Below are positions 13,628-24,860 of a DNA stretch of 64,000 nucleotides, in pieces; positions within the stretch are counted from its first letter, which is position 1, and each line of letters starts with the position of its first letter. A program made the translations under genes and the position numbers. The notes under the pieces are model-generated. The model was not told where the DNA came from and did not search any database. It worked only from the letters and a program-made list of their open reading frames with translations. Source of the stretch: Eopsaltria australis (lineage: Eukaryota > Chordata > Aves > Passeriformes > Petroicidae); NCBI GenBank assembly GCA_034509425.1, contig JAVTVJ010000566.1, positions 2,094,953 to 2,158,952 on the forward strand. Direction: 5' to 3'.

Positions 13628-15121
13628 GCACTTTGGTTTACAGAAGTAAATTTGGTGATAATCTGTAGAATTCAGCAAGGTGCTCCCTGGATGATAATCC
13701 ATCCAGATCAAGAACAGGGTAACAGGAAGCTTTTACAGCCCATGGCATTGTTGCCTATGTTTGGGACAAGCTTTCAGTTCAGTTCTAGTTTTTGGTGTGA
13801 TGTGTCTGGATAAAACAGCTGAGGAAACAGCTATCTGGCTCTACACTCAACTAAGCTCTATAGTTTTATTCAAGATAATGGGCTCATTTGCATAATTTCT
13901 GTTAAAACACTGGTTTAAGCCAACATCTCTTCAGTTCAGTCTCCCTGAGCTCTCCCCTGGAACAATGGGAGTTGGGCTGATGAGTGAGTGTGGGATAAAG
14001 CCTGCCCACGGCCGTGTCTCAGCAGAATGAACTCAAACGTTTCACAATTGATTGAATACTACAAAGTGAGGAGTTTGTAGCTGCACAGGCTGTTTAGCCT
14101 TAGCTTTTAACTTAAAAAAAGGCTTTTCTTTATCAGAAAAATACAGTAAAAGTAGGGCAGAACTGGGGACGCCAGGGCCGAGTCCTCCCCAGCGGTACAA
14201 AGTCAGCTCAGCAAGAGACTTGGACAGTCACTTGATGTCACTGTGTGAAAAGAACTGGACACAAAATGCCCAAGTCATTATCCCAACCACTGTACAACCT
14301 AAAAGTATTAAAGACAAGGGTTCTGATGCCACTGAAGTGCCTGGGAAGAACTCCCACGGGGCTCAGCACGGACAGGCTGGCACAGTAAATGCCCAGTGGT
14401 ACTGAAAGCTCTGAGCACTGATAACCTGCCAGCAGCAGTGACCTGCACAGCCAGAACTGCCTGTCCCCAAAACCCAGTTTTCTCTGCTGAGATTCCTGCT
14501 CTGTCCATGCCTGTGAAGAATAAACAGATCACCTGAGCAAGATCAAACACAGTACATTGTTTGTTTTGAATGAGGGCCTGAATTTATCTTGAAGGTTTTG
14601 AGACAGACTATCAAGCAAAGCCATTTGTTACCAGTTATTGTATTTTCATGTTTATTATTATTTCATGTTTATTATTAACATGTTGGTCTCTGCAGGGTTA
14701 AGAGGCTTGGCTATTGATTCATTTTAGAAAACCGGAGCAAAGGCAGTTTGTGGTTGAAGTTGTGGGTGAGGTCACAGGGGACAGAGGACACATCCCTGCC
14801 CCTGCCCAGGAGGTCTCAGACCATCCACTCAAACACAAGATGAATGCTCAGCTCCTCCTCCCTACTCCTGCTTTGCTCATCCCAAAATAAAACCTTACCC
14901 TGCCTGGTCCTGACACAGCCCCCAGACTTTGTTGTTTTGAGTTTAGGGAGCAAAAGTGGCTCAATGAGCACTGCCCTCATGTGTGGACACAAAGCTGACC
15001 CTCATGGTGTTCATACAAGCAAGTTGTGGCCTGAGAGACCATTTTTATAGGAAAAAAACTTGCATTACAGGCTAAAAACCTCCCACATATTCACTCTCCC
15101 ACCTGAGACTGAGCTATGACT
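13628..15121. other. non-coding, no gene seen
   Basis: Single-copy sequence. A small tandem pair, 'ttcatgtttattatta', occurs at about 14645-14675. No gene or further element was recognised. Confidence 0.6.
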
Positions 15122-15213
15122 CGGAGCAACCTGGCCTGGTGAAAGCCATCCCTGCCAATGGACTGGATGGGTTTTAATGTCCCTTCCAGCCCAAACCATT
15201 CCATGATTCCATG
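15122..15213 (+). mobile_element. short CR1 3' tail
   Basis: 'ggagcaacctggcctggtga', then 'cccttccagcccaaaccatt' and 'ccatgattccatg'. This is about 90 bp of CR1 tail in sense orientation, more diverged than the 13265 copy (for example, the usual tract before the final block is altered). Confidence 0.85.
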
Positions 15214-15947
15214 TCTGAAATGCTGTGCCTGTGGAGGCTCCATTCAGCTCCTGAGGAGGAAGGCTGGCACAGGGATCCAAATCTCATCTGTGGGCCCCTC
15301 CTCACCAGGGCTGGTTCCATCCCCCTGAGCCCCTCGGGGGGGCTGGGCCACCACAGCCATTACATAATCATATATATAATAAAATACTGCTTATTTCTCT
15401 GGGCACTGGTCCTTTTAATGCACAAAATGTGTCTCAGAGTGAGAGTGAGAACCCCAAGGGCTGCAACAGAGGTGCTGATGCTGGGGATATGATGGGAAGG
15501 ATCCAGCTCAGTGCTCTCTCCCCTGCAGGCATCTGTGCCCCTCCATGGAACATCCACTGCCTGTTACTGCTCTGATAAAATATTGAGGCTCAAAGCAAAA
15601 GCAAACAGTTGCAGAAGAACTGCCAGAAACGTCTCGGGTCAGAGTACAGTATTTTCATTTTCAATCACATGTCGAAATATTTCTCATGAGCGTTTGTAGT
15701 TCTGTCTCAAGCCTCTGAATAATTCTTTCCTACTGTTTATTTTAGCAAGATGCCCCCAAGCTTTCACTGGGAGCTGCTTCTAATTTTCAGCTTGGTTGTT
15801 ACTGATGAGTTGATACACATTTGCTTGGGTTGAATTTCCTCTGCAATAATTTTATCCCTGTGTGTTCAGAGCCTTATTTAGATACTAAATGCATTTATCT
15901 GTTGTATCTTATATCTTACATACTTTCCATTTACCCTTAATACAGTC

Positions 15948-16001
15948 AGAAGTAGTTATTAATTCTACTTCTTGTTAGAAGTAGTTATTAAATCTACTTC
16001 T
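15948..16001. repeat. tandemly duplicated inverted repeat (two hairpins)
   Basis: The 25-bp near-palindrome with arms AGAAGTAG and CTACTTCT and a 9-base loop (ttattaatt) occupies 15948-15972. It recurs at 15977-16001 with one loop change (ttattaaat). The copies are 29 bp apart, so each can form a hairpin and the two can also pair with each other as a larger cruciform. Confidence 0.93.
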
Positions 16002-16067
16002 TGACCAAAATGAGGCCTCAGCTAAACATCACAGTAGGTGCTGAATTAATTTTACTGTCTCTCATCA

Positions 16068-16132
16068 CAAAAAAGCAAAACAAAAAAACCCCCAAAAAAC
16101 CCAAGAAAACCCAACCAACCAAACAAAAAAAT
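16068..16132. repeat. A/C-rich low-complexity tract
   Basis: A-rich tract with C-clusters (aaaaacccccaaaaaa, ccaaccaacc). It has no element body attached. Confidence 0.85.
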
Positions 16133-16802
16133 CCCTCACAAGTATTAAACAATGCTGGCAGCAGTTAGAGCTGGGGAAAAATCTGTGTTATCACCCACAA
16201 GAAATCCTTTTTCAAACTGTACCCTGACATTACTATTAAAACATCCTTTGTTTTCTGCTAAACAACTTGAGCCTCAAGTAACAAACTGCTTCCTTTAAAG
16301 CTACACTTAAGATCTCTGCTCAAACAAGGCTGTAAACAAGTATTTACACCTCCTCCCACTATGCTTTTAAAAGGAAGCCTTTAAAAAATAAAATCTTTCC
16401 CACCCAAATTCAAATAATTCTGCAGCCTTCAGTCAGCCCTGACACAAACTTCCACTGAAAATGCTAAAATGCTTTGTATTAAATTAATCACCTTAAAAAA
16501 TTTCACTGTTAGGACTTCATGTGACAGCTCTCAAGACCCCTTTTGGCACCTCTGGTTTGTGCAGTTTTGCTCTGTTCCTGGTCACCCAAGCTCCTCAAGC
16601 TTTGCACTGCAGGTGACTCTGGAGAAAGGATCACCTCTTTAAAGGAACCTGAACTCTCAATTAAGAAATGGGTACATTTTAAGTTGAAATATTAAACCCC
16701 CAAGTTCTCGAGGCCCTTAGGACAGTCCTGACCCTTCACTGGGTTATATCTTAACTGTCCTAAATTTAAAGATGTCCCACAGATTTGTTTTCTCCAAGAT
16801 AT

Positions 16803-16886
16803 TTGGTTCCCTGCTGATGGAGGAGATGGAACAAGATGGGCTTTAAGGTCGTTTCCAACCCAAATCAGCCCAAGATTCCATGAAAA
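16803..16886 (+). mobile_element. short CR1 3' tail
   Basis: 'ggctttaaggtcgtttccaa' followed by 'cccaaatcagcccaagattc' corresponds to the CR1 sense end, with several substitutions. Only the last 80 bp or so can be recognised. Confidence 0.75.
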
Positions 16887-18372
16887 TGCCAAGAACAGAG
16901 AACAAATTCAGAAGAAGCCTACGAAGTTACAGGTTTGTGCATAAGTGAACAACAAAATATTGAGGAAAAATCCAGGACTGGACAATTCCAGACACAGGCA
17001 GTGGCAGCAGCAGCAGGAGTCCCTGGAGCACAGCCTGGGAGCAGCTGGACAAGGAGCCAGGATGGGGTTTGGGAGTGACCAGTGGGCTCCTGACTGCTGG
17101 AAAACCCCACTAAAGTGGGGACTTGGGAAGCAATCCTGCTTCTGAAAGTCTGGGCAAGGTTTTTAATTGCCAGAGTTAATTTGATACATATTTCCTCCCT
17201 TATTCATCGCAAAAGTACAAAACATTTGTTGAGGTTCATTCCTTCATCCTCTGGAAAATGGAGCTGAAAATTCAAAATCCAGGACAGATTCTCCTGCATG
17301 GACCTTTTAGCTGTGAGGTGCTGCAGGTACAGCACCAAAACAGGACAAGCAGCAGAACAAACCCTAATGAGCAGAAGGTAATTAACGCCTGCTCATGGTC
17401 TGGTGTCTCGGTGAAGCCCTGTCTGCCACCAGGACGGGTTTTACGAACATTAGCAGACTAATGGGCAGTGCAATCATTAATCACTGCAGAAGAGGGAAGA
17501 GAAGGAGACTCCAGCCCAGGATACCACGAGTCACTGACCCTGCAGATGCTTTTATTCTTTAATGTGTTTTTCTGACCTAGCCCAGAATTACAAAGTCATT
17601 TACCCAACAATTAGCTAAGCCAGGAAAGCAGTCAACTGGGCTGCAAATGGATAAAAGGAGTTCAGAAGTGTTTCCTACAGCCTTTCTGCATATTAATCAT
17701 GTATTTTATTCCTAGCTTTAAACTCTGACTGCAGCTGCTGTTCAATGGGTCTTATATAACGCAGCAACATTAAATTTATTTGTTTCATCTTTTCTACATA
17801 AAAATAAGCTGGGATTTTATGATTATTCCTTTGCATTTATTTTCTGTGAAGGCGTTTTAACTATTTTGTCCTTAATTGTTGCAATAAAACTCCAGCTTAA
17901 GCATTTTAGATGAAGGAAAAGCTACAAATTAACGATCATTAATTTATTGTGGCAACCAGGCTCATGGCAGATTCCACAATAAGAGGCTGAAACTCCATTT
18001 TAGTAACAAGACTAGCTGGAATATTTGCCCCAGAATTATTAACTAGATGTTCAGCAGATCAATTTTATTAATTAAACAGGCAAGACTGAAGACAAGTGAT
18101 GTCAATAAATCTGTCGATAAGTTAATACAGACACCAATGCCACCTCTCCCCCCAGGGCAAATTCAAACCAAACCCCAGCTGGATATTCCATGGATGCAGC
18201 ACTGACTGGAGCAGGAAGTTACCACATTTACAACAGCAAGCATGGAATTTAAATTCCCTACAAGCTTAAATATTCAGCAGTTCCTAAAAACATGGAGTGA
18301 CACCAGTTTGGTGCTGTTGGCTGATGTGGGGTCATCAAGGCAGTAATTTCAAATAAGAACTTTTCAATGGAA
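16887..18372. other. non-coding; possible conserved regulatory block
   Basis: No gene. The stretch 17680-18120 is unusually rich in homeodomain/POU-type words: 'tgcatattaatcat' at 17687-17700, 'aattaacgatcattaattta' around 17926, and 'attattaac' and 'ttattaattaaa' near 18040-18075. In vertebrates such composition is common in conserved developmental enhancers. That reading is inference from composition only. Confidence 0.5.
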
Positions 18373-18535
18373 TGATCACAGAATCACAGGATGGTTTGGG
18401 TTGGAAGGGACCTTAAACCCATCCGGTTCCACCGTGGGCAGGGACATCTTCCACTGTCCCAGGCTGCTCCAAGCTGGCCTTGGACACTGCCAGGGATTCA
18501 GGAACAGCCACAGCTTCTCTGGGCAATGAGGAATG
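18373..18535 (-). mobile_element. CR1 LINE fragment, 3' end
   Basis: The reversed CR1 tail begins 'cagaatcacaggatggtttg' and 'ggttggaagggaccttaaac', then shows 'actgtcccaggctgctccaa', 'ggccttggacactgccaggg' and 'cagccacagcttctctggg'. It stops about 160 bp into the element. Confidence 0.92.
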
Positions 18536-19052
18536 TGTTTCAATACAGGAGGAATGCAGGAAGAGAACAGCTCACAGCAAGGCTGTTCTTGAAGCTATAA
18601 CTTACAGAAGGAAAGCAATGGGATATCCAAAGGGATTCCTTGGGAGAAAAAACCCTGTCAGTCAATACGTGACACATCTAGAACCTGTGTGATGGGCAAG
18701 AAAACCTCTGAAACAGCTGAACGTGGAAAAGCAGCTGGAATATTCTCCTCATCTGTTATCTGCAGAAAAAGCAGGGGACAGACACTCCACAACAGAATCT
18801 GCAGAATTATGGCAGATTTAAGACAGGGACTTTTTCACAGTTCTAAGACAATGGAAGTTTAAAAAAACCCCACTTGTATTGCCCAAAATACTCAAAAGCA
18901 CCAATATTCAATGTATGCTCTCAGTCCTTGCATTCTCCTGCAGCCAGAGTGATCTGGGATGAGTCAGCTGAACACGAGAATCCAAACAACATGTGCCTGA
19001 GCACGTGCTGCTCAGAGCTGCAGCAACAAACCCACAGCTCTCTGCTCTGAGA
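18536..19052. other. non-coding, no gene seen
   Basis: Single-copy sequence with no recognisable feature between the CR1 fragment and the ATCC repeat. Confidence 0.6.
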
Positions 19053-19102
19053 CATCCATCCATCCATCCATCCATCCATCCATCCATCCATCCATCCATC
19101 CA
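19053..19102. repeat. (ATCC)n microsatellite, about 12 units
   Basis: Uninterrupted ATCC repeat of 50 bp, the same motif and strand as the array at 10886-10931 but with unrelated flanks. The frames across it (WMDG on the minus strand) are artefacts. Confidence 0.97.
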
Positions 19103-19639
19103 AACACCTCCCCCCAGAGCCCAGCCCACATCCCACCAAGCCAGGCTGCCTCCTCTGCCTCCCCAGCCAGCTTTTCTGGGTGACACAGACCCACACTCAG
19201 AACTTATCCTGTACTTCAGAGGGAGTGGGGAGACTTAATGTGCTTAATACAGCTCAAATCTAAAGGCATTTAAGTCTCAAAGTTTCTTTCCACCAGCATT
19301 TCTCCAGTATACACTAATATATTTTTTAAAGTGTTTATTTAAATTCACTAACACCCTTTTGGCTCCAAATTATACAGAACTGTGGGCAGTGGTAACTGTT
19401 GGAATATTCTGGGTTTTCCCACTGTGGTAGAGGATTCCTTTGCCAACTCTCTTGCTCTTCCCCAGCTTTTGTTCATTTTTTATGCAAACCTCAAGTCTCA
19501 GCACTATCTAAGCACAATTAATTTTTTTTCCACCACAACTCTTCAATTTAATAATAATTTTAATATAATTTAATAATAAGTTTAGTTTTAAACAAAGCAC
19601 GTAGATGTCAGTGCTGGTTCTCTGGAGCTTCTAATACAG
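19103..19639. other. non-coding, no gene seen
   Basis: AT-rich sequence, especially 19500-19600 (ttaataataatttt, taatataatttaataataag). No gene. Confidence 0.6.
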
Positions 19640-19990
19640 AATTAAGAAGGCAGGAAGAGACCTCCAAGATCAAGTCCAAACCTTTGACCAAAAAACCCCA
19701 TGCCCACTAACCCACGTCCCCGAGTGCCACATCTGCTCGTTTCTTGAGCTCTTCCAGGGATAAGGATTCCACCACTGCCCTGGGCAGTCAGTGCCAGTGT
19801 TTAACTCCTCTCTCAGTGAAGAAATGTTTCCTGATATCCACTCTGAACTCCCCTGGCACAACTTGAGGCTGTTTCCTCTTGTCCTGTGGTTCCTTGGGAG
19901 CAGAGTCCGACCCCTCCTGTCGGAGTTGTGGAGGGCCAGAAGGTCCCCCCTGAGCTTCCTTTTCCCCAGGCTGAACAACCCCAGGCAGAT
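19640..19990 (-). mobile_element. CR1 LINE fragment, divergent subfamily
   Basis: Reversed CR1 with 'gaagagacctccaagatcaa', 'cccacgtccccgagtgccac', 'tccagggataaggattccac', 'agtgaagaaatgtttcctga' and 'ggtcccccctgagcttcctt', ending 'aggctgaacaaccccaggca'. The wording differs from the 1426 and 57308 copies. It is the type whose sense tail is '...gatcttggaggtctcttcc', so it belongs to another CR1 subfamily. Only the 3' UTR region is present. Confidence 0.9.
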
Positions 19991-20060
19991 CATTTTGCTG
20001 AATTAAGAGCAAACGAAAAACCAACTCTCCATCCTCTCAAGATCCTCCCACAAAAGCCTC

Positions 20061-20414
20061 AACAAACAAACCAACAAACCAACAAACCAACAAACAAACA
20101 AACCAACAAACCAACAAACCAACAAACAAGCAAACCAACAAACCAACAAACAAACCAATAAACAAACCAACAAACCAACAAACAAACCAACAAACCAACG
20201 AACAAGCAAACCAACAAACCAACAAACCAACATACCAACAAACAAGCAAACCAACAAACAAGCAAACCAACAAACAAACAAACCAACAAACCAACAAACA
20301 AACCAACAAACAAACAAACAAAACAATAAACAAACAAAACAACAAACAAACAAAACAACAAACAAACAAAACAACAAACAAACCAACAAACCAACAAACA
20401 AACAACCCAACAAA
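20061..20414. repeat. CAAA/CCAA simple tandem array, 354 bp
   Basis: Tetramers CAAA and CCAA alternate in near-regular order (mostly CCAACAAA, with CAAACAAA and occasional CAAG or CAAT variants). The array starts about 70 bp from the end of the CR1 fragment at 19640-19990 and ends against a GC-rich patch. On the minus strand (TTTG/TTGG) several frames are open for 110-190 codons, giving cysteine/valine/phenylalanine/leucine-rich products. These come from the repeat and are not genes. Confidence 0.96.
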
Positions 20415-20871
20415 TCCCTTGTGCAGGCGGAGCTCAGGGCGCGAGAGGCGGCAGCACTGGAGGCTGCACACAGAGCACTCTGTGCCTCACAAGGACTACA
20501 GAACACACTCCTATAAACACAAAAACCCCTCGAGTGCCCCGTGCCAGCTCTGTCCTTGGCCAGCAGCTGCTCCCGGAGCACGGCCAGCCCCTCATCCCAC
20601 AGCCTGCTGGCCGCCAGCCACGCTCAAGCTGATGCCTTTTGCTGGTCTTAGGAAACAGCTAGAGGGTTGGGGTCATTTACCTTGGTATTTTAATAGGATC
20701 CCATTCCATGCATCACTTCACCCAGGTGACCCAGGTGAATGCCCTTCCCACCCCCCAATTGAGTGTACAATTAAAGACCTTACACATTAGCATATCTAAC
20801 AAGAGGGCCCAAGGGGGCTGGGGTGGGCTAACTTCTCGTTTACAGAATCTGTCCTGCTAGGACACCTTGAG
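20415..20871. other. GC-rich patch then single-copy DNA, no accepted gene
   Basis: 20415-20640 is GC-richer than its surroundings, with about ten CpGs. On the minus strand below 20623 a frame reads a helical, charged stretch (LWDEGLAVLREQLLAKD) before running into the simple repeat. I see no convincing splice donor after it, so it could be a chance frame, an exon fragment or a decayed repeat. 20640-20871 shows nothing further. Confidence 0.45.
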
Positions 20872-21325
20872 TGTAGTAATTAGGCAGACACTTGGACTTC
20901 ACACAAGAGGACAGCAGGCAAAGACTCTGTGCAGAGACTTTACTGTGACCTTCACCTGGCAGTGTTCTTGTGCAAAGACAAAGACTAGACCAGCTATCAT
21001 GCCGTGAAAATTCCTTAAATACCATCACACAGATAGGACATGTCATCACATAAACAGGAAAGATGTTCACCACAGTGTTCCCCCATCACCTGGGCTATTG
21101 CACAGATTTTACCTATTATGGTAACAGGTAAACAATGCCCTGTAAGGTCACAAAGTACAATCCTCACTCTCAATGGATCCAGAAGGTCACAAACCCACAA
21201 TTCTCTTTCCCGGTCCATCCCTGGTGACCTGGATGTGCTTCCATGGTCACCTCTGGGCCCAGGACAGAGGTTTATTGTGGGCCTCAAGGCCCACTCCTCT
21301 ACTATACATACAGTGTAGCCCTACA
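20872..21325 (-). mobile_element. solo LTR of an endogenous retrovirus, about 454 bp
   Basis: The segment starts TGTAGTAATT and ends CCCTACA, so both ends begin TGTAG when read inward. It is flanked by cttgag (20866-20871) and cctgag (21326-21331), a 6-bp target duplication with one mismatch; 6 bp is typical of the ERVK/class II group. Reading the minus strand, an AGTAAA lies near the 3' end and is followed by 'CTTGTGTGAAGTCC', a block shared with the fragment at 50571-50715. A perfect palindrome, 'gtgggcctcaaggcccac', lies at 21277-21294. There is no internal retroviral region, so this is the remnant of recombination between two LTRs. Orientation is inferred from the polyadenylation-like end. 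Confidence 0.65.
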
Positions 21326-24300
21326 CCTGAGTTCTTATGATAGTAGAATGTTTGGTCTTCTGACTCTACAGTTCTGGGGTGTTTGGTCTCCCGGCCTGCA
21401 GGACAGCAAGAAACCAGGCTAAGTTATCAGACCTCAAGCATTACAAGTATGCATGCTAATATTGATGGATACAGAGAACTGTGTAAAAAGTACACAGAAG
21501 AAAAAGCAAAAAATGCTTTTGGCATCAAGGCCTCGCGGGCTGCAGCCACGACGGGTGCTGGTGACCTTGGGAGTGCAAAACCTTCCAGCTGGGCTCCGCC
21601 AGAATAATCCTAAAAACCTCCACACGTGGTTTTTGTCATCTACTGCATCTCTTTTTTATTCGTAGTTGCACGGCCCTCTTTGGTTATAAATATTAAAAGC
21701 GTATTTAAATGACCTTTCAGGCCAACACAAGCAATTAAGACAGCTCCTAGCAGGCCTCTATTGTTAAATTCACAGCTGCAGCAAATTTCAAATGGAAATT
21801 TAGGATATTGAGCAGTTCAACCTTGAAAAGTTTGCAGGTACAGGGTCGAGCCACGGAATTTTATATTTATTTATTTATTATTATTTTATATGCAGAAATG
21901 GCTTGAAACAATGCCAGAGATTCTGATACTATGGCAGAATAATTAATACAGGAGCAATCCTGTGTGTTTATCTCATTTCAATTCTCCTCCACAGACAGCA
22001 GCTACCAACAGTACATAGTACTAGAAGTGATTTTGAGAATTAAATATAAAATACATACCAAATTCTGAGTTTAGTGTACACATCAGAACTTTTTTAGGGC
22101 ATAATTAACAATACAGTTAGAATATATTACTGTGATGTTTATTCTACTTGTCATGAAATTCAAAATAAAAACACTTTCAAAGCAATTTTTATATAGAACG
22201 CACAATTCTATAGAAGTAGAAACATTATAATGAATTCTATCCATAAGCTTTTTGAACAGCAGTTTGTCTAAAGCAATTAAGTCTCTTTCCCATGCAAATG
22301 TCTGAAAATAGAACAGCAGATTATAATTCTTTGTGTGTTTGTGTTGTAGATCACCAGAGACCACCCTCAGCAGGAACCACACCATGGAGACATTTCAAAC
22401 TTCAGGTTGGTGTTTTGAAAATCCACACACAAAATGTCAGAACAGCACTCAACTTCAGCATCTAAAATTATTTTAAAAAATCAACAACCAACCAGAAAAA
22501 AAAAATCAAAAAAAACCCAAACAAAAAATCCCGAACAAATAAAAAAAACCTCACCAAAAATCCAAGCAAGAACTTTAAAATTAAAAAAAAAAAAAAAGCA
22601 AGGAAAATACAAAGTTCTTGATCTTTGTTTCTGACAAGAGATATCAGAGTAAAAGTCTTGGTAAAACAGCAGTTCCTGAGGAGATCTCATGCTTGGCAGG
22701 GCCAGTTTTGTCCAGCAGACCCCACCTGGGAATGGGACAGAAAGGAAGGAAATTGGGGGTGTTTGGCCTGGAGGTAGCAGCAGCTTTGGGGTACCTGAGA
22801 GGAGGAATGGAACAGAAGCCAGACTGGGACAGGGAATTCCTGACTAAAAAGTCCATTTTTTTTTCCCTCTGAGGATGACAAAGCACTGGAGCAGAGCCCC
22901 AGAGCAGTTATGAAACCTTCAGCTTTGGGGGTTTTCAGGATCTCACTGGTCAGACCCTGAGCAAACTGGTTCAGTTCCAGGCTGATGTGACTTGGAGCAC
23001 GAGGCTGGAGTAGATGCTGCCCAAGGTCACTTACACTGAACAATTCTGCAATTTAATCATCTTCTGATACTTCCCTGATTCCAAGAACTCACAGTTCACT
23101 GAGTCCTCAACCACAGGAGCATCTTAGCAGTTAATAAGCCTGGGTACATTTTTCATCCATGACAGTCCTTGAAATCTGAATGGACTCAGTATCAGCCACC
23201 TTCTGGGACAGAGCACTGCAAAGTTCCACTTTGCTTTACAAGAAAAAAATATTTCTATTTTCTTAAGCAGCCTCACTTTGTGCTGTGATTCCAAGAGAGA
23301 GTCAATGACTGCTTCTCATTCTCTCTCTAAAATCCTCAATTCTTTTGAGAGCCTTGCCCTACACAGTTGCCCTTTGCAAAAAAAAAAAGACACAACAAAA
23401 TGGTTTTCCATGGCAGGTTCAATGTTTTTCTTCCTTACAGGAGGAGGATGATTGAAGGCCTGTGAATAAAAGTGCTGACAGGAACTTTCCCAAGCAGATT
23501 ATTGGGATGTAATGTGCAGTCATAAATGCCTTTGGGGTTCTCAGTGCTTCCCTGGGCACGGGGACATGGACAGTGTGACACTGTCACCAGTCAAAAGAGA
23601 GACAGACGACACTGGAGGCAGCATCAGAGCTGCAGCAGGTAAATCTGTTCTGTTTGCAGAGCTGGGGGACTTCAGCTGAACTTCAGAAAAACACCCCTGT
23701 AAATCCCAGACACAGTAGGGCAGGGTTTTTTCTTTTTAAAAATGTATTCAAAGATGTTTCAAAGAACAGCTTGCTTGCTGGAAAAAATGTCAACTGGCTT
23801 CCAGTTTACTAAATAATAAACTAGACATTTCTTGTAACATTGGCTCCAGCAAAAAATACTAAATTTAGCCTAACTTAAAATGCAAGGAAAATTAAAATCT
23901 AGAACTAGCTGCAAATAGAGCAGCCAGCAGTAGTTTTCTGACAATGTTGATACAATGATGATGGACATGTGATCCCTCAGCCTCATCAAAAAGCTATTCC
24001 TTAGTGAGAGATTTTGTTTATGCCTAAAAACTAATGGAGAAAACAAACAAAAAAGATTTCCTCATATTTAGCCTTGTATTTCAGATAATAAAGTGGAGCT
24101 GTGGCCTTTCAGGCTGATGCTTTGTGAGAGAAGCACACTCCTCTGCCTTCAGATGGGCCCAAACTGAGAGCTGACACACTTAGGATGAGAATGTTCAATT
24201 CAAAGAACTTTTAATGTCTGCAAGACTCTAAATCTTTCAGTGCTGAGGAAGAGTACAAAGATGCATGTGGATTGCTTATATAGGACAAAATCAGCATTTC

Positions 24301-24804
24301 CTGAGGCTGCTGGGAGAAATCCATGGGCAGAACAAAGGCAACAGCTCCCGAGGCAGCTCAGCAAGCTGAGAAATCCTACAAAAAGCCCTGTTTAGTGCTA
24401 CAGTAGAGGGGCAGAGGGATGAAGGTCATGCCTTGAGAGGGATGGCAAAGAGGGAGAGGTGGGGTTTTTATTTTAAATCAGCACTGCATGCCCTTCCTCT
24501 GAGGGGGCTGCACGAACTGGGACACAAAATCCAAAGTAAACATGGAGAGAAAGTTTCATCAGCCAAGGCTAACAGGGTCAGCTTAGGCACCAGAAATGCT
24601 TTACATCTGAAAAACTTCTCAGCCCAGTTTGGAGTTTGATAGACATGGGTAAAAAGGGCATTTTTTATTTTTTAAGCAAACAGCTGGCTATCTGAACCTC
24701 CAGACTCAAACCCAAGCTGGTGCAGGCAGGAGAAGCTTTCTGAGTGTTTGGTGCAGAGTCCAAAGCCTCACTGCTCAAACTCTGGCTTAGTGTCAGTATT
24801 TTGG
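21326..24804. other. non-coding, no gene seen
   Basis: Single-copy AT-rich sequence. It includes an AT-only stretch near 21860-21895 and the A-rich tract at 22471-22598. No coding exon or transposable element was recognised. Confidence 0.6.
22471..22598. repeat. A-rich low-complexity tract
   Basis: A-runs separated by short C-rich interruptions, ending in a 15-A run at 22583-22597. There is no recognisable gene body upstream, so I do not read it as a processed pseudogene tail. Confidence 0.85.
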
Positions 24805-24860
24805 ATTAATGGTTGGACTTGGTCCTAGAGGTTTTTTCCATCCTTAGTGATACCATGATT
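24805..24860 (+). mobile_element. short CR1 3' tail
   Basis: 'aatggttggacttggtccta', 'gaggttttttccatccttag' and 'tgataccatgattt' follow the CR1 sense ending of the 'ggttggacttgatgatcttg' type, with several substitutions. About 55 bp can be recognised. Confidence 0.78.

Larger units (their letters stand above)
15214..16802. other. non-coding, no gene seen
   Basis: AT-rich single-copy sequence containing the double hairpin and A-rich run listed separately. Nothing coding was seen. Confidence 0.6.

Noticed and set aside
20003..20581. 192-codon minus-strand frame, Cys/Val/Phe/Leu-rich
   Set aside because: Mostly translation of the CAAA/CCAA array; overlapping minus frames are open too.
22583..22597. 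Poly-A as a retrocopy tail
   Set aside because: The whole preceding 110 bp is A-rich low complexity; no gene body.
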